A stretch of 64,000 nucleotides of DNA from CAG-217 sp963638105 (GTDB lineage Bacteria; Bacillota; Clostridia; Oscillospirales; Acutalibacteraceae): assembly GCA_963638105.1 (NCBI GenBank), contig CAVHPP010000003.1, positions 1-64,000 of the forward strand. Reading direction: 5' to 3'. This document shows, in pieces, positions 1-8,371 of the stretch. The first letter of the stretch is position 1; each line of letters begins with the position of its first letter. Below the pieces are notes generated by a model. The model did no database searches. It was not told the origin of the DNA and saw nothing but the letters and a program-made list of their open reading frames with translations. Both the position numbers and the translations under genes were made by a program.

Positions 1-94
1 AAAATAGAAAGTTCTAAATATAATAGAATCGTTGAATTCATTGCGTCATCATTATCTTAAAAAATAAAACGCTGATTGCGAAATAAAAAAAGGA

Positions 95-120
95 AAGCAG
101 GCGGTTGTTACCGCCTGCTT
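95..120 (-). terminator. Intrinsic terminator of the truncated surface protein
   Basis: A perfect 10-bp stem (AAGCAGGCGG / CCGCCTGCTT) with a 6-nt loop lies just past the stop codon at 127. On the minus strand it is followed by a run of T, so it ends minus-strand transcription. Bases 1-94 are AT-rich and hold no gene I can support. Confidence 0.85.
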
Positions 121-126
121 GTTTTA

Positions 127-1134
127 TTATTTCTTAGTGGTCACGCTCTTGGCCTTGCTCCAACCGGAATACAGCTTCACACTCTTGCCGCCGAATTTGA
201 CGGTTTTGTAAGTGCGTACGCGAACATAATACTTTTTCTTCGCCTTCAGCTTGCCCACGCTCTTAGAGGTGGTGCCGTTCTTGCTGATGGTAACGGTCTT
301 GTTGTTTTTCTTAAAGTTCTTGTCTGTGCTGTACTGCACTTGATAACCTGTGGTCTGGGTTTTCTGCTTTTTCCAAGTGACCTTAAAGCCTTTCTTGGCG
401 GCAGTGACCTTAGATACACCGGTACCCTTGGGGTTAATGCTATAAGTCAGGGACTTGCTGCCTTTGTAGTTCTCCTTAAAGGTAACCTTAACCGTGTATT
501 TGCCCACATTTTTCATACCCTTGGGATAAGACACATTGTAGTCCATACCGCCCTTTAAGGCTTTGCCTGTGCGGTCCTTTACCACGACGCCGGGGCGCTG
601 CACCTTACCGTTGTATGTGTAGGCGGTTTTGCTCAGCTTAACCGTGCCGATTTTTGGAATAACTGCGGTCTTTTCGTATTCATCCTCGCAGTTTTTACAC
701 ACTTGGGGCGATACCAACCGACCGTCCTTAGACAGCGTTGCCTCCGGGTTGGGGTACGATTCCTGAGACGGGATATACTGATGACCGGTAGCGGGCGTGG
801 CTTTTTGCGCCGTCAAAACCTTCTTACAATATTGGCAATGGGAGCCCTCGGTCAAGCCGGCTTTTGTGCAGGTCGCAGCCACGGCTTTGTCTGCCTCCGG
901 CGTACAGGTGAATTTATTTACAGATACGATGTCGTCGGAATAATCGTTTTGTACCGTAATCACAAAGAAGGGGTGGTCGTAAGCATAAATAGTTTTAATA
1001 TCATGTTCATACGGTTCATCAACGATATAATAAGCCCACGATAAGTGATTGTTTGCGTCCGCCGGACCCAATTTGGATCTAAAGGTTGCAGACTGACCGG
1101 GAATAAACCACTGATTGCCCCTTACAACCTCCAC
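127..1134 (-). pseudogene. Surface/secreted repeat protein lacking its 5' end
   Basis: The 335 codons encode a domain of unknown function, a Cys-pair segment (CQYCKK...CKNCED), a beta-sandwich module starting at KLSKTAYTYNGKVQRP and a C-terminal fibronectin-III-like module (FKVTWKKQ, GYQVQYST, YYVRVRTYK). The last 175 or so residues closely match the C-terminus of the 488-residue secreted protein at 44801-46267. That paralog has a signal peptide; this one has none. The only start in frame is a GTG at 1134 with no good ribosome site, and the frame stays open upstream to about 1181, where a TGA closes it. The simplest reading is a gene that lost its promoter and signal sequence by deletion and is probably not exported. 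A functional internal start cannot be excluded. Confidence 0.65.
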
Positions 1135-1280
1135 GCAATTGCGAACCTCAATATACGCATCATACGGAACATAAATGCGAATTCACCTGCCAAGTCGGCA
1201 ACGATCATAGCGCCAAACTCCGGCGCACCCTCCATAACCAACCGCTTTTCCCGGGCGTTTATATTTACATATTTTCGCAT
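1122..1280 (-). pseudogene. Fragment of an SCP2-like protein gene
   Basis: An ATG at 1280 opens a 52-codon frame containing LVMEGAPEFGAMI followed by VADLAG. The intact SCP2-like protein at 30660-31454 ends with LIMEGAPEFGAMI and then GDYMMIVGDLAS, so this is the C-terminal tail of a paralog with a short internal deletion and its stop codon lost. The frame then runs into DNA shared with the truncated surface protein in another frame. No ribosome site precedes the ATG. I read it as a gene remnant that marks a recombination junction, not as a working gene. Confidence 0.6.
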
Positions 1281-1300
1281 AAATGGCAAATAAATTTAGC

Positions 1301-2272
1301 TTACCTATCTAAATGCTTTGCGATAAAGTCCTCGACTGTTTGCCAATACAGCGCGGGCGCAACAGAAGACGAGAGCGCATGGCCTGCGCCTTCTACGGTA
1401 AGCTCCTCTTTTTCGCAGGCTGCGGCCGCATACAATTCGCCCAGCATACTGTACGGCACAAGCTCATCCGACGAGCCGTGAATAAACAGTGTTGGTATGC
1501 GGCTCTTTTTCACCTGCGCAAGGGCGCTGGCCTGCTTAAAATCATACCCGTCACGCACCTTTGACAACACCGATGTGGCGTTGAGCACGGGGAACCACGG
1601 AATATGCAGGGTCTCCGCCTCCCGTTGGAACTCATCCCATTCCGACGTGTAGCCGCAATCTGCAATAACCGCCTTCACATTTTCGGGCAAATCTTCACCT
1701 GACGCCATCAAAACCGTTGCCGCCCCCATGGATACGCCGTGCAGAACGATCCGGGCGTTCGGCTCCCACGAAAGGATCCGGTTGATCCACTTTATAATAT
1801 CCGCACGCTCCGGCCAGCCCATACCGATTTTTGTTCCCTCGCTGTCGCCGTGGGCTCTTGCATCTACTGCCAAAACATTATAACCAAGCGTGTAAAATTT
1901 GTGAACAAAGCCGGCCATATGCTTGGCCTTGCTTGTGTAGCCGTGGCATACGAGAACATATTTTGTGCCGGTATTTTTGAACCGTTTTCCGTGCAGGCGC
2001 AGCGAATCAGACAGAATATACACATCCTCGCCGTGTGCAGCATACCATTCTTTGATTTCCGGCGTGCCTGTCATACCGCTGTACTTTGCACTTGCTTCCT
2101 CTTCATTGCCGGCAGTATTCGTGGCTTTTTGAACCAAGTTGTTAAGTTTGCTCATGTGGATAGGCGATTTCGTGTTGATTGAAATATCATAGAATATTTC
2201 CGCTGCCGTTGCAGTTAAAGCTGCCAGCCCGCAAAGCGCACCGAAAGCTATACCTACATTCTTTCTATTCAT
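1301..2272 (-). CDS. Membrane-anchored alpha/beta hydrolase
   Basis: 323 residues. A hydrophobic N-terminal segment (residues 6-24) suggests a membrane anchor or uncleaved signal, placing the enzyme outside the cell. The catalytic triad is visible: nucleophile Ser181 in GVSMG, Asp269 in HGSSDELVP and His298 in EGAGHAL; the HGYTSKA segment near 110 supplies the oxyanion loop. The fold and motif order fit the YqkD/serine aminopeptidase-like family, which are esterases or peptidases of uncertain substrate. A GGAGGAG ribosome site sits 8 bases before the ATG. It lies downstream of the ABC exporter genes but is separated from them by a strong terminator, so it is probably its own unit. Substrate unknown. 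Confidence 0.8.
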   Translation of the reverse strand: MNRKNVGIAFGALCGLAALTATAAEIFYDISINTKSPIHMSKLNNLVQKATNTAGNEEEASAKYSGMTGTPEIKEWYAAHGEDVYILSDSLRLHGKRFKNTGTKYVLVCHGYTSKAKHMAGFVHKFYTLGYNVLAVDARAHGDSEGTKIGMGWPERADIIKWINRILSWEPNARIVLHGVSMGAATVLMASGEDLPENVKAVIADCGYTSEWDEFQREAETLHIPWFPVLNATSVLSKVRDGYDFKQASALAQVKKSRIPTLFIHGSSDELVPYSMLGELYAAAACEKEELTVEGAGHALSSSVAPALYWQTVEDFIAKHLDR

Positions 2273-2440
2273 AAAAATCTCCTCCTGCTTTCAAAATCGT
2301 ACGTTTCAAAAAGTCATTTTGCAATCTGACGCTTTTTGTGCCCGCCCCGGCTGTCTTTACAATACAAAAAGCGCTCTGTGTATATCAAATCACATTTTTG
2401 GACGGATGTCAATAAAACCGCTGCCGTATTTGCAAGAAAA

Positions 2441-2470
2441 AACAGACATTCGTGCGAATGTCTGTTTTTT
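2441..2470. terminator. Bidirectional intrinsic terminator after the ABC exporter operon
   Basis: A perfect stem (ACAGACATTCG / CGAATGTCTGT) with a 2-base loop is flanked by runs of A on the left and T on the right, so it can stop transcription in both directions. It closes the ABC operon and separates it from the hydrolase gene. Bases 2273-2440 otherwise hold only the hydrolase leader. Confidence 0.85.
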
Positions 2471-2528
2471 TGCTTTTTCCTTCATTTTTTCATTTTCGCC
2501 GGAAGCGGCATTGTTGTGCTGCTGCAGG

Positions 2529-4346
2529 CTACACATAATACTTTGCCTGCGCGTTCCAAAGGGCTGCATATTGGCCGTCGGCAGCCAAAAGCGCTGTGTG
2601 GGTGCCGCTTTCCACCAGCCTTGCGTGATCAAACACGGCGATGGTATCGCAAAAGACGCAGCTGGACAGCCGATGCGAAATGTAAATGGCCGTTTTGCTT
2701 TGCACAAAGGAATTGAAGCGGCTGTAGATCTCATTCTCCGCAATGGGGTCCAGCGCCGCCGTGGGCTCGTCCAGCACCACCACCGGCGCGTCCTTATAAA
2801 GCGCTCTGGCAAGGGCCAGCTTTTGCGCCTCGCCGCCGGAGATCTCTACGCCGCCCTTGTCCAGATCCTTATAGAGGTATGTATTTTCCTTTTGGGGCAA
2901 TTTGGCGACTCTGTCGGCAATGTTCGCATTCTCTAAGCAGGCGTAAAACCTGTCGCTGTCGAAATCGGAGCAAGCGCAAACATTGTCCCTGAGCGAAACG
3001 GAGAATATTTTGAAATCCTGAAAAACGACGGAATAAAGATTTATGATACTGTCCTTTGTGTACTCCTTAATGTTCTCGCCGTTGATGAGAATTTCGCCGT
3101 CGGTCACATCATACAGGCGGCACATCAGCTTAATAAAGGTGGTTTTGCCGCTGCCGTTCCTGCCCACCACGGCCAGGTGCCTGCCGTTTTCAATTTTAAT
3201 GCTCACATTCTCCAGGGCATATTGATTTGCGCCCGGATATTTGAACGACACATTTTTGAACTCAATCTCAAACCGGTCACCGTCCAGGGTTCGGGTGCCG
3301 TATTGCTTGCTGTCTGTGCACTCGATGATCTCAAAATAAACCCGAGCCAGCGGCAAGATCTCCGCCAGCTTGCCCAGCGTGTTAGCGATGAGCATAACGC
3401 CGTTTACGATCTGCATAAAAGCGCCGCAGTACATCACCAGCGCACCAATGTCAAACAGTCCCAAATTGCCCTTGACCCCGATAAAAACATACACGCCAAA
3501 GGCAACAAAGGCGCCCATCACTGCAACGATGGAGCTGGTTTTTGCGGTGCGCATGGAAATTTGCTTCAGCGTTTTCTCGCCGTCGGTAAGTATCTTTTCC
3601 GTTGCGATCTTGCCGATCAAGTGCTGCTCTTTGTATAGGCGTATCTCCTTACCGGTTTTGTAATCGGCAAACAGATCAATCAGCGAATAGAACAGCCGAT
3701 CCAGCGTGGCATACGCCTCGTTTGCAGCCAGGTACGACTTGTTCATCCGCACGGCAATCAATGCCATAACCGCCGCCATAACAATCAGCGTGACAATCAG
3801 CAGGATCAAAAAGACAGGCCGTTCAAAAAATGAATTGCCGGTTTTGGTAAAGCCGATTTTCAACAGCGGCAAGATCATCACCACAGACACTGCCACCGTA
3901 AACACGCCCTTAACAAACACTTGGCTGGTCCACATAAAGTACGAAAACCGCGCCCATCGGCTGGCGCCTGCCTCCTCGTGCTTATGGATGGTCTTTCTGA
4001 ATGCGTTGTCCTCCAGCTTTTCATAATCCATACGAAACAGCTTTTCCGCCATTTTGAAGTTTTCTCTGCCAAAAAGAAGGTCGGATTTTACACTGTACAG
4101 ATCGGACAAAAATCCCCCGGCGTAATCCAACACAAAATTAAGCGCCACAGCCGCAAGAATATAGGCCAAAAGCCCCTGAAAATCCGCACCGGCGGTCATC
4201 ATGCCGATGATCTTGGCCGTGAACCAAATGTTCACAAAGGGCTTAGCACCTGTCAGGATCGCACAGAAGAAATCCACCGGCAAAATGCCTTTGTCCAGGC
4301 CGGCGATCTCCCGATACATCTTAAATATCATCTTAACACGATTCAT
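2529..4346 (-). CDS. ABC exporter half-transporter, second subunit
   Basis: 605 residues with an N-terminal type IV exporter membrane domain (about residues 20-325, six predicted helices) fused to an ATPase domain. Walker A GRNGSGKTT is at 395-403, the ABC signature SGGEAQ at 503-508, Walker B VVVLDEP at 522-528 and the H-loop histidine in YISHR near 558. The start overlaps the end of the upstream partner gene by 14 bp, which indicates translational coupling and a heterodimer. The family exports lipids, peptides or drugs, and nothing here fixes the cargo. The catalytic Glu after Walker B Asp is present in both subunits (LDEPTAALDP), so both ATP sites look intact, unlike many heterodimers with one degenerate site. 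Confidence 0.88.
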   Translation of the reverse strand: MNRVKMIFKMYREIAGLDKGILPVDFFCAILTGAKPFVNIWFTAKIIGMMTAGADFQGLLAYILAAVALNFVLDYAGGFLSDLYSVKSDLLFGRENFKMAEKLFRMDYEKLEDNAFRKTIHKHEEAGASRWARFSYFMWTSQVFVKGVFTVAVSVVMILPLLKIGFTKTGNSFFERPVFLILLIVTLIVMAAVMALIAVRMNKSYLAANEAYATLDRLFYSLIDLFADYKTGKEIRLYKEQHLIGKIATEKILTDGEKTLKQISMRTAKTSSIVAVMGAFVAFGVYVFIGVKGNLGLFDIGALVMYCGAFMQIVNGVMLIANTLGKLAEILPLARVYFEIIECTDSKQYGTRTLDGDRFEIEFKNVSFKYPGANQYALENVSIKIENGRHLAVVGRNGSGKTTFIKLMCRLYDVTDGEILINGENIKEYTKDSIINLYSVVFQDFKIFSVSLRDNVCACSDFDSDRFYACLENANIADRVAKLPQKENTYLYKDLDKGGVEISGGEAQKLALARALYKDAPVVVLDEPTAALDPIAENEIYSRFNSFVQSKTAIYISHRLSSCVFCDTIAVFDHARLVESGTHTALLAADGQYAALWNAQAKYYV

Positions 4347-6117
4347 GCACTGCCACCCCCTGTTCTCTGTAATAGTAGCTTTGCACCCGGAACATTTTGT
4401 AATATGCGCCCTTTTTGGCCATCAGCTCCTCATGGGTGCCCATCTCGGTGATTTGGCCGCCGGACACAAACAAAATACGGTCGCAAAAACGGGTGGAAGA
4501 CAGCCGGTGGGAAATAAAGAAAGAGAGTTTTCCATCGGTCAGTTCACTGTATTTTAAGTACAACTGATTTTCGGCGATCGGGTCCAGCGCTGCCGTGGGC
4601 TCGTCCAATATCAAAATCGGCGCGTCCTTGTACATGGCCTTGGCAAGCAGCAGCTTTTGCTTTTCACCGCCGGAAAAATCCACAGCGTCCTTATACACAT
4701 TTCTGTCCATCCGCGTGTCCGCACCCTTTGGCAAGGCATACACCTTGTCATACATTTCCGCCTTTTGCAACGCCAGGTCAAATTTTTCCCGATCATAGTC
4801 CAGGCTTGCCGTTATGTTTTGCTGAATGGTCATGGGCAAGAAATAATAGTCCTGAAAAATGGCCGAAAACAAATCAAAATAGCTGCTCTTTGCAATGGTG
4901 GCAGTATCTTTGCCGTTTAACAGAATGCGGCCGCCGGTGGGCGCATACAGACCGCACAGCAGCTTGATCAGGGTGGTTTTGCCTGCGCCGTTCTCCCCCA
5001 CAATGGCAATCTTTTCGCCATTTTTGAATGTAAGGTCAATGTTTTTCAGCGTCGGTGCGTCGGCAGAGGGGTACTGAAAAGACACATCCTCAAACACCAC
5101 CCGGTCAACAGATTTGGAGGTCAGCTGCTCCCCTTCCTCTGCATGATCTTCAAACTCGATATAGTCCCGGTACGCCTGGCACTCCTTGCAGCACATCTCG
5201 ATCTGATTGACCGCAAAGCCCAAATGGAGCACCCAGTTGGAAAAGCCGGTGATGATACCGAAATAGAAGATAAAATCGGACACAGTGAGCGCACCCTTGC
5301 CGGTCAAATATGCAAGGTAAATATAAGCGATAGCCTGACGCACGGCGCTGAGCAAAGCGGTAATGCCGTTAAACGCCACGCAGGTGTGGGTGTACCGGGC
5401 ATAGATTTTTTCAATCCTGCAAAGAGAGGCGGCAAGCGCCCGAATAAAATAATCGCCCATATTGTAAAGCTGAATATCCTTTGCCGCCGTGCCGTCCTTG
5501 CACAGCTTATAAAAATAATCGAACTTTGCCGCAGGCTCCGTGCGTTGATCCAAGTTTTGCCGCTGCTTCTTTGTCAGCGCTCTTTGCAAACAAAACTGGG
5601 CGCCGCAGGTGGCAATAATCAGCAAAATCATCCAAATATTGTTCTTGTAGATGAGCACGCCGGACGCAATAACGCCCACCACCGCAACGAAAAACAAATT
5701 CAGCGTGCTGATAAAATTGGCACCGCCTGCATATCGTCCATTGTAAAAAACCTCTGCGCGCTTTTGTTTCTCGCGCATTTCCAAATTTTCTATATTGGCA
5801 TAGTCGGTACTGAGATTTTTTTCAAACGCAGCCACCGCATAGCGCATACGCACGATCCTTGCACCGCCCAGGATCAGCTCCTTCATAAACGGATCCAGCC
5901 AAATGGTAAAGGTCAGCAGCAGGCTCAGCAGCGCCACCACCAAAATCAGTTGCCGGGTGGTCACGCCCTTTTCGATACAATCGATCATCGCCTTGGGTAT
6001 ATAGGCGGTAACAATGGGCTGGAATACCAGTGCCGGCACCCGGATCAAAAAGTACACCGGGCTTTTCTTGTCCCAGGCGATCCAGTTTTTCAGCATATAC
6101 TTTATATTCGCTCTCAT
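4333..6117 (-). CDS. ABC exporter half-transporter, first subunit
   Basis: 594 residues counted from the ATG at 6117. That start is chosen because GCAAGGAGG lies just 4 bases before it, whereas a more upstream in-frame start has no ribosome site. The membrane domain covers about residues 20-310. Walker A is GENGAGKTT (about 374-382), followed by the signature SGGEKQ and Walker B ILILDEP. It is the promoter-proximal partner of the 605-residue subunit and the two probably form a heterodimeric exporter. The leader between promoter and gene carries a 5S-rRNA-like stretch and a terminator hairpin, which suggests expression is controlled by attenuation, as is common for antibiotic-responsive exporters. 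Cargo unknown. Confidence 0.88.
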   Translation of the reverse strand: MRANIKYMLKNWIAWDKKSPVYFLIRVPALVFQPIVTAYIPKAMIDCIEKGVTTRQLILVVALLSLLLTFTIWLDPFMKELILGGARIVRMRYAVAAFEKNLSTDYANIENLEMREKQKRAEVFYNGRYAGGANFISTLNLFFVAVVGVIASGVLIYKNNIWMILLIIATCGAQFCLQRALTKKQRQNLDQRTEPAAKFDYFYKLCKDGTAAKDIQLYNMGDYFIRALAASLCRIEKIYARYTHTCVAFNGITALLSAVRQAIAYIYLAYLTGKGALTVSDFIFYFGIITGFSNWVLHLGFAVNQIEMCCKECQAYRDYIEFEDHAEEGEQLTSKSVDRVVFEDVSFQYPSADAPTLKNIDLTFKNGEKIAIVGENGAGKTTLIKLLCGLYAPTGGRILLNGKDTATIAKSSYFDLFSAIFQDYYFLPMTIQQNITASLDYDREKFDLALQKAEMYDKVYALPKGADTRMDRNVYKDAVDFSGGEKQKLLLAKAMYKDAPILILDEPTAALDPIAENQLYLKYSELTDGKLSFFISHRLSSTRFCDRILFVSGGQITEMGTHEELMAKKGAYYKMFRVQSYYYREQGVAVHESC

Positions 6118-6136
6118 AACGCCTCCTTGCTTAAAC

Positions 6137-6197
6137 AAAAAACGCCCCTGCATAGACTTATGCAAGAGCTGGATGACTGTGTTCGGAATGGGAACAG
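6137..6197 (-). promoter_or_regulatory. ABC exporter leader: 5S-rRNA-like segment plus attenuator-like hairpin
   Basis: Read on the minus strand, 6197-6177 contains TGTTCCCATTCCGAACACAG, the nearly universal helix III/loop C core of bacterial 5S rRNA, and the similarity weakens through about 6163. Directly after it, a 10-bp stem (6159-6168 with 6145-6154, two G-U pairs) is followed by CG and six T (6142-6137), the layout of an intrinsic terminator. The ribosome site and start of the exporter follow about 10 bases later. It may be a truncated 5S relic with its terminator, or an attenuator that happens to use this sequence. No full 5S gene fits here. Confidence 0.6.
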
Positions 6198-6236
6198 ATT
6201 TCTCTTTTTGAGCGGCAACAACCGTCTGTGCTTTTT

Positions 6237-6265
6237 ATTTTACCCGAACCCACCGGAAATGTCAA
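6237..6265 (-). promoter_or_regulatory. Sigma-A promoter of the ABC exporter operon
   Basis: On the minus strand TTGACA (6265-6260) is separated by 17 bp from TAAAAT (6242-6237). The predicted start is near 6230, giving a leader of roughly 110 nt that contains the 5S-like segment and hairpin. Confidence 0.75.
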
Positions 6266-6285
6266 TGCTGGATCCCCTGTTTTTA

Positions 6286-6314
6286 TTGACAACCGGGGGC
6301 GGGCATTGTATAAT
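6286..6314 (+). promoter_or_regulatory. Sigma-A promoter of the sulfoquinovose operon
   Basis: A full consensus promoter: TTGACA at 6286-6291, 17-bp spacer, TATAAT at 6309-6314. It drives the eight-gene operon. Such a strong promoter would need tight repression, consistent with the palindrome immediately downstream. Confidence 0.9.
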
Positions 6315-6323
6315 AGTAGCGTA

Positions 6324-6346
6324 ATTAATTAACAGCGTTAATTAAT
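6324..6346 (+). promoter_or_regulatory. Palindromic operator at the sulfoquinovose operon start
   Basis: A perfect inverted repeat, ATTAATTAAC and GTTAATTAAT around a 3-base centre (AGC), begins 9 bp after the -10 box and covers the expected transcription start. ROK-family repressors of the XylR/NagC type bind AT-rich palindromes of this kind, and the operon encodes one (12732-13838). The pairing of site and regulator is an inference from position. Confidence 0.75.
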
Positions 6347-6364
6347 GTGGAGAGGGGTATAGTT

Positions 6365-8356
6365 ATGCTATCATTTCACTTGGCAGATAACACGCTGTCC
6401 ATTGCCCTACAGGGACGGGTCATCTATACGCTCCGCAAGGGGCAGACTCTGCTGACCGTGGGCCGGGGCAGCTGCACCTACAAGATGAGCCACGGCAGCT
6501 TTAAGATCAAGGAAAACTGCCAGTGGCAACCGGCGCTGACGGTAAAAAGCATTCGCCTGGCAGACGGCAAGGCGGTAATCGCCCTGAATCGGGGACAATG
6601 CCAAATCGAAATCGTGGACGGCAACAAGCTGTATTTCACCTTTGATCTGGCCGACGACTGCAACCGTATGTGCTTTGACCTGCCGGCTACGGCGAACGAA
6701 TGCGTTTACGGCTGTGGCGAGAACTTCTCCGACTTTAACCTGCGAGGCAAAAAAGCGCGGGTGTGGGTGGCGGAGCACATTAACGCCCTGCAAATTGCCA
6801 AAAAGCTGGTCAGGCAGGTGGTGGGGATCAAAAACACCACCCGCAAGCAAAAATTTTCCAACTACGAAACCTACTACGCCCAGCCCACCTTTTTAAGTTC
6901 ACGGAAATACTTTTTCCACAGTCTGACCACGGCGCTGAGTACCTTTGATTTTGAAGACCCCGGCAGGCATAAAATCAAAATTTGGGAAATTGCGCCCTTT
7001 TACATTGGCTTTGGCGACGACTTTGAGCAAGTGCTGACCAACCTATCCACCCTGGTGGGGCGCCAGCCGGAGCTGCCGGACTGGGCCTACGACGGCTACA
7101 TTCTGGGCATACAGGGCGGCACCGATGTGATGATGCAAAAGGTGCACGCTGCGCTGGACAAGGGCGTGGCCGTAAACGGCGTTTGGATCCAGGACTGGGA
7201 GGGACGGCGGGTCACCGCCGCCGGCAAGCAGCTGTACTGGAACTGGCAATGGGATCGGGAATTATACCCCCACCTGGATGAGAAAATCAAAGAACTAAAC
7301 CAAATGGGTATAAAAGTGCTGGGCTATGTAAACCCCTTCTTGGCCGTTGAAAAGCCCCTGTACCGGCAAGCCAGCGAAAAGGGCTACTGCGTCAAGAACA
7401 AGGATGGCAAGGACTATTATGTGACCATCACCACCTTCCCGGCGGCTATGATCGACCTGACTAATCCGGATGCCTGCCGCTGGATCAAAGACATTATTAA
7501 AAAAAATATGATCGACTTTGGCTTCTCCGGCTGGATGGCAGACTTTGGCGAGTACCTGCCCACCGACTGCGTGCTGCACAGCGGCGAGGACGCAGAGACG
7601 GTGCACAACACCTGGCCCGCCCGCTGGGCCAAGATCAACCGGGAAGCGGTGGAAGAAGCCGGCAAGCTGGGCGAGATCCTATTCTTTACAAGAGCCGGCT
7701 TTTCCGGCACGCCTGCTGCCTCTACCATGATGTGGAACGGAGATAATCACACGGACTTTTCCGTTGACTTCGGTCTGCCGTCGGTGATCCCCGCCATGCT
7801 CAGCCTGACCTGCTGCGGCTTTGGTCTGTCCCACAGCGACATTGGCGGCTACACCTCTTTCTTTAACCTAAAGCGAAGCAAGGAACTGTATATGCGCTGG
7901 TGCGAGATGAACGCCTTTTCTCCGCTGATGCGCAGCCACGAGGGGCTGAACCCGGATCTGAATGTGCAGTTTGACGGGGACGATCAGGTGCTGCGCCACA
8001 GCGCCCAAATGTCGCAGATCCACAAGGCGCTAAGGCCCTATTTGCAGGCGGCGGTGCGGGAGAACAGCCAAACCGGCGTGGGCGTGGTGCGGCCGCTGTT
8101 TTTCTACTACAACGAGCCCCGGGCCTTTACGGAAAGCTACGAATACCTGCTGGGGCGGGATATTTTGGTGGCGCCCGTATTAAAAGCCGGCGCCCGGTGC
8201 CAAAAAGTCTATCTGCCGCAGGATCGGTGGATCCATTTATGGAGCGGCAAAGCCTACACCGGCGGGGTCTATGAGATAGACGCCCCCATTGGGCAGCCGC
8301 CGGTATTTATCAGGAAAGAAGCACCATCCGTGCTTGCTATATTCAACGCTGAATAA
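6365..8356 (+). CDS. sftG: GH31 sulfoquinovosidase (YihQ/SftG type)
   Basis: 663 residues from the ATG at 6365; an upstream GTG at 6347 is rejected because GAGAGGGG, the ribosome site, overlaps that frame. The protein is a glycoside hydrolase family 31 retaining glycosidase. The nucleophile is Asp393 in GWMADFGEYLP and the acid/base is Asp460 in WNGDNHTDFS, both in the form seen in YihQ-type sulfoquinovosidases. The QDWEGRR segment (276-282) corresponds to the region where those enzymes hold the sulfonate. There is no signal peptide, so it acts in the cytoplasm and would release sulfoquinovose from glycosides such as sulfoquinovosyl glycerol. It is the first gene of the operon, and the downstream transaldolase, DUF4867, isomerase and TauE-like genes support this substrate over an ordinary alpha-glucoside or alpha-xyloside. 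Confidence 0.82.
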   Translation: MLSFHLADNTLSIALQGRVIYTLRKGQTLLTVGRGSCTYKMSHGSFKIKENCQWQPALTVKSIRLADGKAVIALNRGQCQIEIVDGNKLYFTFDLADDCNRMCFDLPATANECVYGCGENFSDFNLRGKKARVWVAEHINALQIAKKLVRQVVGIKNTTRKQKFSNYETYYAQPTFLSSRKYFFHSLTTALSTFDFEDPGRHKIKIWEIAPFYIGFGDDFEQVLTNLSTLVGRQPELPDWAYDGYILGIQGGTDVMMQKVHAALDKGVAVNGVWIQDWEGRRVTAAGKQLYWNWQWDRELYPHLDEKIKELNQMGIKVLGYVNPFLAVEKPLYRQASEKGYCVKNKDGKDYYVTITTFPAAMIDLTNPDACRWIKDIIKKNMIDFGFSGWMADFGEYLPTDCVLHSGEDAETVHNTWPARWAKINREAVEEAGKLGEILFFTRAGFSGTPAASTMMWNGDNHTDFSVDFGLPSVIPAMLSLTCCGFGLSHSDIGGYTSFFNLKRSKELYMRWCEMNAFSPLMRSHEGLNPDLNVQFDGDDQVLRHSAQMSQIHKALRPYLQAAVRENSQTGVGVVRPLFFYYNEPRAFTESYEYLLGRDILVAPVLKAGARCQKVYLPQDRWIHLWSGKAYTGGVYEIDAPIGQPPVFIRKEAPSVLAIFNAE

Positions 8357-8371
8357 CAGGAGGAAACCAAG

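Noticed and set aside
6137..6197. A functional 5S rRNA gene.
   Set aside because: Only about 20-35 bases resemble 5S rRNA; the 5' and 3' strands that form helix I and the loop E region are absent, and no 23S or 16S sequence is nearby.
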